A DNA stretch of 64,000 nt from Ichthyophis bannanicus (GCA_033557465.1 CM066033.1:381555289-381619288), one strand, 5' to 3'. Counted from the stretch's first letter, positions 34,976-48,470 are shown. Numbers and translations are program-made. Notes: a model not told the origin generated them from the letters alone.

Positions 34976-37343
<2,368 letters not shown>

Positions 37344-37519
37344 TGAAGTTGATGAAAAATTGCAAAGCTTGTGGATTGAGGCCTCCTTGACTAAGACCTA
37401 GGTTTCTAGGTTCACTGGGGTGTAGAGCTTGAGCATGCTGAATTGGTCATTGGCTCAGCTTCAGTAGAAGATGAAACTAGGTCACTATGTCCCATTGGGA
37501 AAGTTGGAAAAAAGTGAAA

Positions 37520-38195
37520 AATTATATTCCTTATCGTCCCTCCAGTCCTGCACCTCTGATCCTCCCCTCCTCCAAGTGTTGGGGGGGAGCGGACGTCGGG
37601 GTCCCAAGGATACTGGCGGCTCCTGAACCCGTTGCCAGGTGAGGAGCTGCCGCGGTGATATTGCAGAGCAGAAAGCAGCTCCTGGTCTCCATCCCCTCCC
37701 TCCCCTCAGTGCCGAAGCCCTTGAGTGGTGGCTGAGCACGAGGGGCTAAGAAGATGCAAAGGACCCAGCGCTGGTTATCGGCAGTGAAGCTGGATTGAGG
37801 TAAATCTGGGAGGAGTAGTGGGAGAAAAGCCTGTCTTGCATTTTTTCACGGCATGAGCACGCTGAGTCAGGGCGGCCTGTGACAATGTGGCAGGATGGTA
37901 ACAGTGACGCGGGCAGAGTGAGCAGTATGTCCTATCTGTTTCTCCCACCTTCGGGCCTGAGTCTGAGGCAGCCTTGTTACAGCTTTGTGTTTTCTGGGAT
38001 TTCTTCTGCTCTCTGCAGGTTGAGGGAGAGGAAACAGTCTACAGTGGCCTCAGGTTTCTCCTAAGAATGGCTGGATCTCCCTGGGTTGATTACATTGTTA
38101 AATTATGGCATTTAATTAGGTCCTTTAATTTAAATTTGCTTTATAATGCTTTTCTGCTACTAGTTTGGGCTACTTATAAAACCACTCGGTAATGA
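37520..38195 (+). mobile_element. Family-3 DIRS left-end fragment
   Basis: Begins ATATTCCTTATCGTCCCTCC, close to the left end predicted from K's ICR, and continues with leader sequence like that of H (GGCGGCTCCTGAACCxGTTxxCxGGTGAGGAGC near 37615, compare 48089). No gag start is reached and no downstream part is found, so it is a 5' scrap. Confidence 0.65.
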
Positions 38196-38198
38196 ATG

Positions 38199-38400
38199 AA
38201 CAAGGGGAAGACTCTACAGTGCTCACATATGGGTGACATACTGTTATCGACTGAGCCCTGCATGGGTAACCTCTCTCAGCTCCTAGAAGGTTTTAGATTG
38301 GGTCCTCTGCACATGTGTATCTCTTCCAACCTGTTGCTGCCATGCCACATCTCTTTAGTCTTTTTCCGCAGGGCCCTGTTGATCTAGGTCTGTCTTCAAA
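38199..38400 (+). mobile_element. Divergent family-1/2 DIRS left-end fragment
   Basis: CACATATGGGTGACATACTG at about 38226, then a leader containing TTTTTCCGCAGGGCCCTGTTG near 38361, match the left repeats of B to F in order. About 200 bases only, truncated. Bases 38401-38499 show nothing recognisable. Confidence 0.65.
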
Positions 38401-38499
38401 ATGAACTATATACCACAATCACTAGAGCTACAAACCCCAATGAACATATAGAACAACAATGTAGCTATTGCCTTCAAAGGCATAAATCATTTAACAGTA

Positions 38500-38690
38500 T
38501 ATTCCTGAGCGGTCCTCCAGTTTAGTCCTCCACATCTGGGTAGTGCACCACCTCCTGCAGCATGGAGACTGGACCAATCAGAAACTTGCACTTACAGGGT
38601 ATATGTTGCTGGAGCTCCCATCAGCCCCCAGTGTGTCCAGTCTCCATGCAGCAGGAAGATGTGTGAGCCTGGCACTGGGCTCACTTAGGG
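38500..38690 (+). repeat. Left terminal repeat of G
   Basis: The first 38 bases (CCTGAGCGGTCC...CTCCACATC) are the exact reverse complement of the ICR segment at about 46900-46938. The segment then contains an imperfect inverted pair: GCAGCATGGAGACTGGACC near 38558 against GTGTCCAGTCTCCATGCAGC near 38633. Confidence 0.8.
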
Positions 38691-39478
38691 ACTGAATAGG
38701 CAACACTTGTTAGATTTCTATTTTATTTTTCACCCTTTGAATTCTTTTGGTTTCATTTATTTTGCCAGGTTCCTGTTCCTTTAAAAAATAAAAAAATAAA
38801 TAAAAAAAGAGAACAAGCATGTTGCTGAGGAACCGGGACTTTCACTGCCCTTCTGTCCCTTACCTTTCGGCATTGGTTCAGAGTACAGGCAGCAACTTCA
38901 GATCTCTCCTCCTAGACGGCACGGGGGAGAGATCTGGTACACACAGCTACACGCTCTGCTCCGTGGGGGTTTTGAGAGCGGTCTCCTCAGAGTTGAAGCA
39001 GACGTTAGCGTGTACAGCTCAGCAGCTCCATTTTCGGTGGCTCAGTTTGTGGCACACATGTCGCTCAGGGCTCGAGCGGTGTTGCAGTGCTTGGAGCCGC
39101 TTCTCTGGGGGTAAGTCTCTTTGCTAAGGCTCCCGACGGCCAGCAATCCGGGGGTAGGGATTAGAGGCTGGATCGGGGGGTTTTCGTGAATTTTTTGTTT
39201 AGTGGCCATTTTGTTTAACTTCCCGCGCTGAGCTGAGGGCCGTGCTGCGGGGGTGCACTTGGCAGCTTCAGCAGATGGGTGGATTGAGGCTTGTTTTTGC
39301 TGCTTAGCGCGCTCACACCTGAAAGTTCGTTCTTCTTGGGGACATGCCTTTGGCGCTTAAGTGTTTTTTTTTATATTAAAAAAAAAAAAAATTACACAAT
39401 TTCTGTTTCTTGGTGAGAATCAATCAATCCAAATCCTCTCCACTCTCGCTTTGGCTTTAGATTATTGGCTTCTGCTTC

Positions 39479-39595
39479 ATGTCTTCCTGTCCGCAGTGCA
39501 TGGTCTGCGGTTCATGCAGGGGGACGGTGTCTGATACGGGTATTTGCAGGGGCTGTTACTGTTTCTTCCAACGTAGAGCAACAAATGGAAGATAG
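39479..39595 (+). pseudogene. Family-3 gag N-terminal Cys-rich segment, element G
   Basis: The ATG at 39479 encodes MSSCPQCMVCGSCRGTVSDT followed by GICRGCYCFF: repeated CxxC pairs that look like a zinc-binding ribbon, different from the CxxC-His-CLG type of families 1 and 2. The L copy has a comparable start (CGTCW...CCCC at 60499). The frame stops at 39593-39595, just before the hAT insertion. Confidence 0.6.
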
Positions 39596-39731
39596 GGCAC
39601 TACAGGACTCCCTAGACCAGGGGTTGGCAACCCGCGGCTCCGGAGCCGCATGCGGCTCTTTCTCACCTTTGCCGCGGCTCCGGAGCACACTGCCCGCCCG
39701 GTGACAGGCAATGGTGTTGTAAGCTCCCTCC

Positions 39732-39960
39732 CTTCTGCAGCCGCAGCTCCCTGCCTCTTAGGGAACCGCGGCTGTGCTTTTAAAATCATCACGGAGCCCT
39801 TCCTGTCTTGACGGGCTCCGTGCAGCATTGTCCCGCCTCTAAAGGAAGTTTGGAGGCGGGACAATGCTGCACGGAGCCCGTCAAGACGGGAAGGGCTCCG
39901 AGATGATTTTAAAAGCACAGCCGCGGTTCCGTAAGAGGCAGGGAGCCGTGGCTGCAGAAG
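39732..39960. repeat. Long imperfect palindrome inside the hAT element
   Basis: Two arms of about 108 bases (39732-39839 and 39852-39960) are reverse complements with about five mismatches, separated by a spacer of about 12 bases (AAAGGAAGTTTG). Such a palindrome can extrude as a cruciform. It directly abuts the minisatellite. Confidence 0.9.
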
Positions 39961-41350
39961 AAGGGAGGGGAGCTGACATGGAGGGAGGGAGGAGGGACTG
40001 ACATGGAGGGAGGAGGGAGGGGGGCTGACATGGAGGGATGGAGGGGGCTGACATGGAGGGAGGGGGGCTGACATGGAGGGAGGGAGCAGATATGGATGGA
40101 TGGAGGGAGGGGGGCAGACATGGAGGGAGGGAGCAGATATGGATGGATGGAGGGAGGGGGGCTGACATGGAGGGAGGGGGGCTGACATGGAGGGAGGGAG
40201 GGGCTGACATGGAGGGAGGGAGCAGATGATGGAGGGAGGGAGGGGGGCTGACATGGAGGGAGGGAGCAGATATGGATGGATGGAGGGAGGGGGGCTGACA
40301 TGGAGGGAGGGAGCTGATATGGATGGAGGGAGGGAGCTGATATGGATGGAGGGAGGGGCTGACATGGAGTGAGGGAGCTGATATGTATGGATTGAGGGAG
40401 GGGGGCTGACATGGAGGGAGGGGGCTGACATGGAGGGAGGGAGCAGATATGGATGGAGGGAGGGAGGGGGGGCTGACATGGAGGGAGGGAGGGAGGAGCT
40501 GATATGGATGGAGGGAGGGGCTGACATGGAGGGAGGGAGCAGATGATGGATGGAGGGAGGGGGGCTGACATGGAGGGAGGGAGCAGATATGGATGGAGGG
40601 AGGGAGGGGGGCTGACATGGAGGGAGGGAGCTGATATGGATGGAGGGAGGGGCTGACATGGAGGGAGGGAGCAGATATGGATGGAGGGAGGGAGGGGGGA
40701 TGACATGGAGGGAGGGAGGGGGCTGACATGGAGGGAGGGAGCAGATATGGATGGAGGGAGGGGGGCTGACATGGTGGGAGGGGGGCTGATATGGATGGCG
40801 GGAGGTGGGTCTGACATGGAGGGAGGGAGCTGATATGGATGGAGGGAGGGGGGCTGACATGGATGGAGGGAGGTGGGGCTGACATGGAGGGTGGGAGCTG
40901 ATTTGGATGGATGGAGGGAGGGGGGCTGACATGGAGGGAGGGAGGGGGCTGACATGGAGGGAGGGAGCTGATATGGATGGAGGGAGGAGGGGCTGACATG
41001 GAGGGAGGGGGGCTGACATGGATGGAGGGAGGGGGGCTGACATGGATGGATGGAGGGAGGGGGGCTGACATGGAGGGAGGGAGCTGATATGGATGGATGG
41101 AGGGAGGGGGGCTGACATGGAGGGATGGAGGGGGCTGACATGGAGGGAGGGAGCTGATATGGATGGAGGGAGGGGGGCTGACATGGAGGGATGGAGGGGG
41201 CTGACATGGAGGGAGGGGGCTGATATGGATGGAGGGAGGGGGCTGACATGGAGGGATGGAGGGGGCTGACATGGAGGGAGGGAGCTGATATGGATGGAGG
41301 GAGGGGGGCTGACATGGAGGGGGCTGACATGGAGGGATGGAGCACTGGTA
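39961..41350. repeat. Purine-rich minisatellite, about 1.4 kb
   Basis: Tandem, higher-order array of two alternating modules, roughly CTGACATGGAGGGAGGGAG and C(A/T)GATATGGATGGAGGGAGG, giving variable units of about 20-47 bases. The top strand is almost pure purine in long runs, so G-quadruplex or triplex structures are plausible. Because the unit lacks stop triplets, all three bottom-strand frames stay open for about 460-540 codons; I regard these as non-coding. A looser related array (GCTGATTAGGGGAGGCTAGCA type) extends to about 41580. Confidence 0.92.
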
Positions 41351-42252
41351 ATGGGGTTGAGGGGACTAGCACTGGAAATGAGCTGATTAGGGGAGGCTAG
41401 GACTGGTAATGAGCTGATGGGGGGTAGGACTGGTATTGGGCTGATTAGGGGAGGCTAGCACTGGTAATGGGGTTGAGGGGGGGATTAGCACTGGAAGCGA
41501 GCTGATTGGGGGGCTTTGAATGGGCATGGGCTGATTGTGGGGAGGGGAGGATAGAGCTGCTGGCCCTGGAAGATAACTGGGGGCTAAGGCTGCCATGGTA
41601 TTTGTACTAGAAGGGACTGGTCAGTGGGGAAGGAGGGGATTGGAAGGAAATGGACACCAGTGGCAATCATGGGAATGCAAGTTGACATTGGAAGGTACTG
41701 GGAGTGAGGACTGGAAAGGGGCTGATATTGGGGAGGGTTACTGGGACTGGAAATAGGCTGATGGAAAGAAGTGAAGAAGAAAACGAAAGAAGAGATAAGA
41801 AATGGCAGATGGACCATAGACCACAGAAAGAGAGCTAAGAGAAGACAGGAAAGCAGAAGCCTCAGATCGGGACCAGCATGATCAAAGAATAAATTGGTCA
41901 GACAACAAAGGTAGAAAAAATAATTTTATTTCATATTAGTGATTTGACTACAAAATCATCATAATTTTGAAATCAAATATTGTTACTTGTTGTTGTGATA
42001 TTTTCTGGCGTATTTTTTTTGTTGTGCGAAGGAAGAGGGGTAGTCTTATACGGCGAGTATAGGCCAAACACCTGTATTTTAACAGGAAAAGTAGGGGGTC
42101 ATATATAGCATTAAGGTAAGAAACAATATATGCAGTGTTAGATTTGTTTTAAATGTCGCAATGGTTTTGCGGCTCCCAGTTTTTTTTTTCCCTTCGGAAA
42201 CGGGTCCAAGTGGCTCTTTATGTCTTAAAGGTTGCAGACCCCTGCCCTAGAC

Positions 42253-43598
42253 CCTGCGGTAAGTGCTGGGGGGGAGCTGTCTCCAGGGATGCCGGCGGCT
42301 TCTCCTCCAGCTACGCCCGCGGGGCAGTCGGGCACTCAGCCGGTTGCGACTACAGAAATGTCCTTGGGGGATTTTTCCCCATACTTTGTCCTGATTATGC
42401 ATCAGGCCTTTCGCTTAGGGCATCTAGGAAAGTTACCAGAGGGCCTTGGCACTGTTGATGCCTCTGCCATTCCCCAAAGGAGAGGACACGAGGGAAGATA
42501 TTCCGAAGCCAGCAAAGCAGCTTCGGGCCGCAGAGTTGGATCACGTGGATATGGAGTGGCAGGATGCTGAGATTGCTGAGGTGGAACCCGAGGACAGGAT
42601 TGACGAGTTGGAGGAAGGGGAGATTCCGGAGCCCAAAGATCAGGCAAGGATCATACGGGTGTTTCATAAAGAGGAACTGGTACCTCTGATTACGGAGTCT
42701 CTCCAGGCACTCAATCTCACTACAGCTCATCCTGTGGAGGAAGATGGACTGGAGAATCCCCTCATTCAGGCGGTGTGAGTTTCAAATGGTGGTCCCAGTT
42801 CAGAGTTGTGAATCAGATGATTCAAACTGAGTGGAATCAACCTGAATTGGGCTTGAAGGGCATCTGAACTATGAACCGGTTCTATCCGTTAGCAGATAAA
42901 GATAGAAAAGTTTTGGTCGCCTCGTGTGGATGCGGCGGTGTCGGCAGTGACCAAGAGAACAACTATCCCGGTTGAAGGTAGTGCTGCCTTGAAAGACATG
43001 CAAGACAGAAAGGTGGACAGTTTATTGAAGCAGGCCTTTGAAGCCAATGCTGTCTTTGCAGGCCTCTATTTGTGGGGCCTGGATGGCGAGGGCCTGTTTG
43101 TGGTGGGCTCAACACTTTAGGCAGGACTCTCGCCTGGATCAGCAGGGGTTGCTGGAAGTGACCCGCCTGGAATCCGGTTCGGCAAATTTGGCAGATGTTC
43201 ACTATGACTTGATCAGAGCGTTAGCAAATAGTATGGCATCCCTGGTAGCTGCCCGGAGGTCCGTGTGGCTGCGGAATTGGGCGGCCGACGGGTCTTCTAA
43301 GTCACGTCTCAGCAAGCTCCTGTTTAAGGGCAGGTGGTGGTTCGGAGACGATCTGGATAAGTTGGTAAAGGACTTGGGAGAGTCTAAAGGGGGCAGGCTA
43401 CCGGAGGATAAACCTAAGAGTAGATCATTGCTGGCTTCTCGGGGTCAATTTCGAGACTTCAGAAGGTTCCGGTCATCCCGCCTTGGAGGTTTCCTGCGCG
43501 GCAAGTTTGGCTCAAGATTCCAAGGTTTTCGAGGGGCAGGCAGAGGTTTTGCAGCAGCTTCCTCTTCCTCCTCTTCCTTTAGCTGCAAGCCGCAATGA
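42253..43598 (+). pseudogene. DIRS gag of element G, main part
   Basis: After the hAT element, gag continues with a frame holding MSLGDFSPYFVLIMHQAFRL near 42359, then another (42446-42778) with the acidic stretch EIAEVEPEDRIDELEEGEIP. The C-terminal frame 43038-43598 has YDLIRALANSMASLVAARRS, VWLRNWAADGSSKSRLSKLL and FKGRWWFGDDLDKLVKDLGE, the classic end of DIRS gag. It finishes with an Arg/Gly- and Ser-rich tail (FRGAGRGFAAASSSSSS). Frameshifts and stops (42776, 42866) break it. Confidence 0.82.
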
Positions 43599-43599
43599 A

Positions 43600-45480
43600 A
43601 CATGGCAGATCCCGGAAGGAAGTCAAGTCATCGGAGGGCGGCTTCAGGACTTTTTCTTCCTGGGTCCAGATAAAGTCAGATCAGTGGGTACTGGAGATAG
43701 TTTGAGAGGGCTATACCCTGGAGTTAGCTTGCCCGCTCAGGGACTCTTGTTCTCTTTCCCAGCAAAGGATAGCAAAAAGCACTGGTGATCCATCTAACGT
43801 TAGATCGCCTGTTGGCCTTGGGGGCGGTAGTTCCCGTCCCGATGTCCGACCGCTGCATAGGTCGTTACTCCATCTATTTCGTGGTACCAAAGAAAGACGG
43901 TTCCCTCCAACCTATCCTAAATCTCAAGGGAGTGAATCGTTGTCTGCAAGTGCCTCATTTCTGCATGGAAACCCTGAAATCCATTATAGTGGTAGTGCGC
44001 CAAGGGGCGTTTTTGACATCACTCGATCTCACGGAGGCCTACTTGCACATTCTGATCAGAGCAGCCCATCAAAAATTCCTGAGGTTCACGTTCCCGTGGG
44101 GACATTACCAGTTTCAGGTGCTGCCGTTCGGGTTGGCTACGGCACAGCGCACCTTCACAAAGGTCATGGTGGTTGCGGCGGCTTTGGGAAAAGAGGGTTT
44201 TCTAGTTCACCCTTATCTCGACAACTGGTTAATTCGGGCAAAGTCCAAGGTTGAGAGCTTGCAGGCCACAGACAGTGGTGAACCTGCTGCAGTGTCTCGG
44301 CTGGGTAGTCAACGTAAAGAAGAGTCACTTAGTGCCAGCTCAGACGCTCGAATATCTAGGGGTTCGTTTCGACACTGTGAGAGGCTTGGTGTTCTTGCCA
44401 GATCACTGCGCGCAGGCCTTGCAGCAGCTTGTGCACATGTTTTTAGGAATCCTCGCGCTGTCCGCATGGTGGTACCTTCGACTGCTGGGGACCATGGTGG
44501 CAACTTTGGAGGTGGTCCTGTGGGCCATATTTCATATGCGACCATTGCAAAGGGCGCTATTGCGTCGTTGGTCAAACCAATCGGATTTGCTGAACAAGCG
44601 CCTACCCTGCCCGGGGCGAGTATGTGAATCGCTGCAGTGGTGGCTGTCTCTGAAGTCACTGCAGGCAGGCATGCCCTTGGAACAACTGGTTTGGCTCCCT
44701 CTAATGACGGATGCCAGTCTGGCGGGCTGGGGAGCCCATTGCGAGGGTTGGTTCGCTCAAGGGACATGGTCAACCCAGGAAACTTCTTGGTCAATCAACC
44801 GTCTGGAGCTGCGGGCGGTGTTTTGAGCGCTTCAGGCATGCGAGAGTTCAGTGAGGGGGCAAGCGGTGCAAGTGCTCTCAGACAACTCGGCGACAGTGGT
44901 GTACCTCAACCGGCAAGGCGGAATGGGGAGTGTAGCCATGGAGGAAGAGTCAGAAGGGTGGTTCAAGTGGATAGAGCCTCGGCTTCTGGACATTTCGGCA
45001 GCGCACATCGCAGGAAAGGACAATGTGATGGCGGATTTTCTAAGCAGAGTGCGGGTGGACGCTGGAGAGTGGGAGCTTCATCCGCAGCTGTACGTGCAAA
45101 AATGGTCTGCAGATGGGGGTCGCCGGTTATGGACCTCATGGCGACCTTTCAGTCGGCAAAAACAGGTCGGTTTTTCATCAGTCAGAGGGAAAGGATGTCC
45201 GAAGGCATTGACGTGCTCATTCAGTGTTGGCTGACATCCGGCCTTCTATCTTCCCTCCGTGGGCTTTGATTGGCCGAGTGGTTCAGCGCATCGAAGCACA
45301 CCGCGGCAGAGTCCTACTGGTGGCTCTGGATTGGCCCAGACGTCCCTGGTATGCAGATCTAGTTTGCCTGCTCGACAGAGTGCCGTGGAGGCTTCCACCA
45401 CTAGTGGACCTGCTGATTCAGGGTCCACTGCAGATGCCCCAGGTGAATCGATTCTCGCTTACGGTATGGCCATTGAAAGG
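43600..45480 (+). pseudogene. DIRS pol of element G
   Basis: The frame 43785-44627 carries RT: RYSIYFVVPKKDGSLQPILN near 43864, FLTSLDLTEAYLHILIRAAH near 44010, YQFQVLPFGLATAQRTFTKV near 44107, and YLDNWLIRA at 44214-44240, where Asn (44223-44225) replaces the second catalytic Asp. A shift near 44250 moves to LLQCLGWVVNVKKSHLVPAQ. RNase H: LMTDASLAGWGAHCEGW near 44701, INRLELRAVF before a stop at 44824, and LSDNSATVVYLNRQGGMGS near 44877, with KDNVMADFLSRV near 45016. The methyltransferase-like tail is broken near 45120. Confidence 0.87.
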
Positions 45481-46883
45481 GTTAGGTTGAAAAGGAAAGG
45501 TTATTCGACGGCAGTCATTGCCACGCTCCTTCGGTCAAGGAAATCCTCAACGTGTCTCGCCTACGTGCGCATGTGGCAGATTTTTGAAGACTGGTGTTCC
45601 AGACGACACATTCGGGCGGCGACTGCTTCCATCCCTGTGATCCTCAGTTTTTTGCAGGCCGGTTTTGAGAAGGGATTAGCCGCCAGTTCCTTGAAGGTAC
45701 AGCTGGCGGCTCTCTCCTGCTATAGGGGAAAGGTTCAGGGGGTTCCCCTGGGGTTGCACACAGATGTGCAGCGTTTTCTTAAGGCGGTGTTCCGGCTTCG
45801 ACCTTCGCGCAGAATGTCGGTGCCACTATGGGACCTGAATCTAGTCTTAAGGCCTTGGTTAAACCCTTTGAACCCCTGAACCAGGCATCCTTTAAAGATT
45901 TGACGTTGAAAACGGTTTTTCTGGTGGCCATCTGTTCTGCAAGGCGGATTTCGGAGTTGCAGGCGCTGTCGTGTAGGGAGCTGTTATCTTTTTCTAGAGA
46001 GAGGGTAATTTTAAGGCCGGTCCCATCTTTTCTGCCTAAAGTGCTCTCTCCATTTCATTTGAATCAATCGGTCTTTCTTCCGGTGTTTAACTCCGGGGCG
46101 GAACAGACCGCAGACCAGGGCTTGCATTGTCTGGATGTGCGGCGGGTGCTGCGCCGGTACCTAAAAGTTTCGGAAATGTTCCGGAAGTCGGACTGACTGT
46201 GCTCTTTGGCGGTGTTCGGAAGGGAGAAGCAGCGGCAAAGGCCTCCATTTCTAGATGGATTAAGGAGGCAGTTGCGTCGGCTTACATTCTGCAAGGGCAT
46301 TCGGTTCTGCCAGGCACTGTTCCCTCTAAGCTGTGTGCACGCGTACACCTCGCCGAGCGAGCGCACATACTTTACAACAGAGCGCACAAAAACTACGGCT
46401 CTGATTCTGATAGAAAACACAGACGTCTTAAAATTTAAAAGTAGTTATTGTAATTACTAGAAATTTCCCGCTTCATTTAGTAATTGTCTATTTTCATTTA
46501 ATTTGATTAAAATCAATGTGGTGTACATACTGTATTCTGATGTCTAGTCAAATTTTAAAGTATATAACTCTGAGTGTCGTTATGTGGCGCACAAAAATTT
46601 AACCTTCCTTCAAAACCTGCACACAGCTGATATTTTATGCACACACAGCCTACAGAAAATTAGAGGGAACATTGCCGCCAGGGTTACGGGCGCACTCTAC
46701 TGGGGCGCAGGCAATGACGTGGGTGGAGCAGTTTGGTTCCGCCAGCAGAAATTTGCAGGGTGGCTACCTGGTCATCTCTTCATGCTCTCAGTAAACACTA
46801 CCGGTTTAGATGTTCTAGCAGCTTGGGATTCCTGTTTTGGTTTGGCAGTATTGCACGCCGGTTGGCAAGGTCCCACCCAATGA
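45440..46883 (+). pseudogene. Tyrosine recombinase of element G, split by a MITE
   Basis: The frame 45259-45879 carries GYSTAVIATLLRSRKSSTCL near 45500 and LRPSRRMSVPLWDLNLVLRP. A frameshift at about 45830-45880 leads to the frame ending at 46196, with KTVFLVAICSARRISELQAL near 45910 (catalytic Arg kept) and LSPFHLNQSVFLPVF. ASISRWIKEAVASAYILQGH is near 46240, then the MITE. Beyond it AHSTGAQAM near 46690 shows Gly where the second catalytic Arg belongs; EICRVATWSSLHALSKHYRF near 46747 holds the Tyr. Confidence 0.83.
46315..46674. mobile_element. hAT-like MITE in the YR of G
   Basis: A 360-base AT-rich element with terminal inverted repeats CACTGTTCCCTCTAA and TTAGAGGGAACATTG. It is flanked by CTGCCAGG (46307-46314) and CCGCCAGG (46675-46682), an 8-base duplication with one mismatch. 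No coding capacity. Confidence 0.88.
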
Positions 46884-46899
46884 TAACTGCTCTGTTACA

Positions 46900-47335
46900 T
46901 CCCCGATGTGGAGGACTAAACTGGAGGACCGCTCAGGAAATGGAAATTACTTACCTGGTAATTGTGGTTCCTGAAGGGACTACAGTTTAGTCCTCATTCC
47001 CACCCGGAGGAGAGGTCTGTCTGGAGGGTGCAAGGACTGCGGGAAGAGAGGGTCCGCCAAGCAAAACACTCTAGGATTCATAGTTTGGGTCCTTATTCTC
47101 TCTTTGCTCTCTTTCTTTGCTTCTGCCCCATTACCTCAAACAAATGGTAGCGACAGCAGAAGAACAAGAGAGCAAAGAAAGAATAAGGACCCAAACTATG
47201 AATCCTAGAGTTTTGCTTAGAGGACCCTCTCTTACCGCAGTCCTTGCGCCATCCAGACAGACTTCTCCGGGTGGGAATGAGGACTAAACTGTAGTCCCTT
47301 CAGGAACCACAATTACCAGGTAAGTGTAATTTCCA
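46900..47335 (+). repeat. ICR and right-end hairpin of G
   Basis: Bases 46900-46940 are the complement of the left end. From 46941 the ICR pairs with the right end along nearly its whole length: arms about 46941-47127 and 47155-47335, with few mismatches and a loop of under 30 bases. The short palindrome TTACCTGGTAA (46951) and TTACCAGGTAA (about 47313) mark the recombination-proximal ends. In families 1 and 2 only about 60 bases pair this way. Confidence 0.88.
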
Positions 47336-47682
47336 TATATCGGTTGACACCAAGAATCGCCTCAAAAACAAGCTGAAAAATAACTGAAGCAATTTATTTA
47401 TATTGAATGAATTTCTACCAAATAGGTTATATCCTAACACTTTTTATACATGTGATATAACACATTTAATTTAATATCATACCACCAAAATACAAATATA
47501 ATTACACACTCACCATGCAATCATACCCTCCAATCATACACACATTAACTTCATCAAAGCTCATTAAACCATTGGAGAAGAGATCCTGATGAATGAGTGG
47601 TAGGTTCAAACATCTGCTATCATCAGCAGTTCCCTCCAACGTGGTCGTCTTCTATGAATGCCAAAACACAGCAAATATTTAT
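47336..47682. other. AT-rich stretch, nothing recognised
   Basis: About 350 bases of AT-rich, possibly unique DNA between the right end of G and the left end of H. No gene or repeat seen. Confidence 0.45.
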
Positions 47683-48470
47683 TTTCCTTCCTTATCCTTC
47701 CAGTCCAGTCTCGCACCTCTGGGCAGTGTACCTCTTCCAGTAGCTTGGAAACTGAGCATGCCATCTTTTGATGACACCAGTGTATTTATGCAGCTGGCAC
47801 CGCCTACCAGCCCCAGTATGCTCAGTCTCCAAGCAGCTGGAAGAGTTAGTGAGCCAAGGTGCTGGATACACTGAAGGGACAACTAAGGAGCATAGGGTTT
47901 AGTTTAAGGTTTGTTTTATTTCCCCTGTAAGTTGCAGGTTCTTTGTGGGGTGTGTCCTCTTTTTTTTTTTTTTTTTGAAAAAAAAAATACAAAAGGGCAG
48001 CAGAGGGAAGGATATTCCTTCCTCTCCTCCCCTTTCCCCAGGAATCCGGGGATCTTTTGGAGGCCTCCTGCAGCCCAAGACTTCAGGCGGCTCCTGAACC
48101 AGTTATCGGGTGAGGAGCCACCGCGTGGGCAGGAACTCACAGGTTGATGGTGCTGAATCTGGGAAGTGACAACTGAACGCGAGGGGGAGGAGAGCCACAC
48201 AGTGCAGATGCCCCAAGGTAAGCGGTGAACGGCAGGGTGGAGGCAGAAGGAGCTCCTAGAGTCGCCGGACCACACTGAGGCAGAGAGCAGCTTATAACCA
48301 CGTGACGAGTCAGCGGCACAGCAAACAGAAAGCAGTGCTCTTCCTTTTTCTCCTGGCCCACATGTTCGTCCACCTCCTGTTGCATTTTCGGCTCTTGGGG
48401 GAGGACAGCGGCCTGCATTTCCCTCGTGCAGCTGGGGAATTAGAGGCAAGGATAGAGCTGGTTCATTTCC
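47683..48470 (+). mobile_element. Family-3 DIRS left end and leader (H)
   Basis: Starts TTTTCCTTCCTTATCCTTCC. The first 150 bases (CACCTCTGGGCAGTGTACCT...GATGACACCAGTG) are the complement of the right end of K at about 59500-59600. The leader continues to 48470, where J begins. H is probably the left end of the same copy as K. Confidence 0.75.

Larger units (their letters stand above)
39618..42244. mobile_element. hAT-type DNA transposon, non-autonomous
   Basis: Terminal inverted repeats CAGGGGTTGGCAACC (39618) and GGTTGCAGACCCCTG (ending 42244) are flanked by a perfect 8-base duplication CCCTAGAC at 39610-39617 and 42245-42252. This is the hAT signature. The subterminal sequences (GCGGCTCCGGAGCCGC; TTTTGCGGCTCCCAG) are typical of a widespread vertebrate hAT group. 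No transposase frame is present. The interior holds a 100-base-arm palindrome, a large minisatellite and an AT-rich 3' part. It sits inside the gag of G. Confidence 0.92.
38500..47335 (+). mobile_element. DIRS1-like element G (family 3), full length with two insertions
   Basis: Left end (T)ATTCCTGAGCGGTCCTCC at 38500, right end GTGTAATTTCCA at 47335, both matched to the two ICR halves that meet at 46940/46941. Without the hAT element (39618-42244) and the MITE (46315-46674) it is about 5.8 kb, the usual DIRS size. Gag, pol, YR and ICR are present. It differs from B-F in gag type and in terminal sequences. The right end forms a long hairpin with the ICR. Confidence 0.88.

Noticed and set aside
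37485..38192. Small open frames in the leader-like region as host genes
   Set aside because: The sequence matches the leader of H and the left end predicted from K, so it is a DIRS scrap.
39961..41350. CRISPR-like array
   Set aside because: Repeats are contiguous minisatellite modules without unique spacers, inside a vertebrate hAT element.
39556..41372. Three long minus-strand open frames (about 460-540 codons)
   Set aside because: They coincide with the minisatellite and exist in every phase; the peptides are simple Pro/Ser/His repeats produced by the repeat unit.
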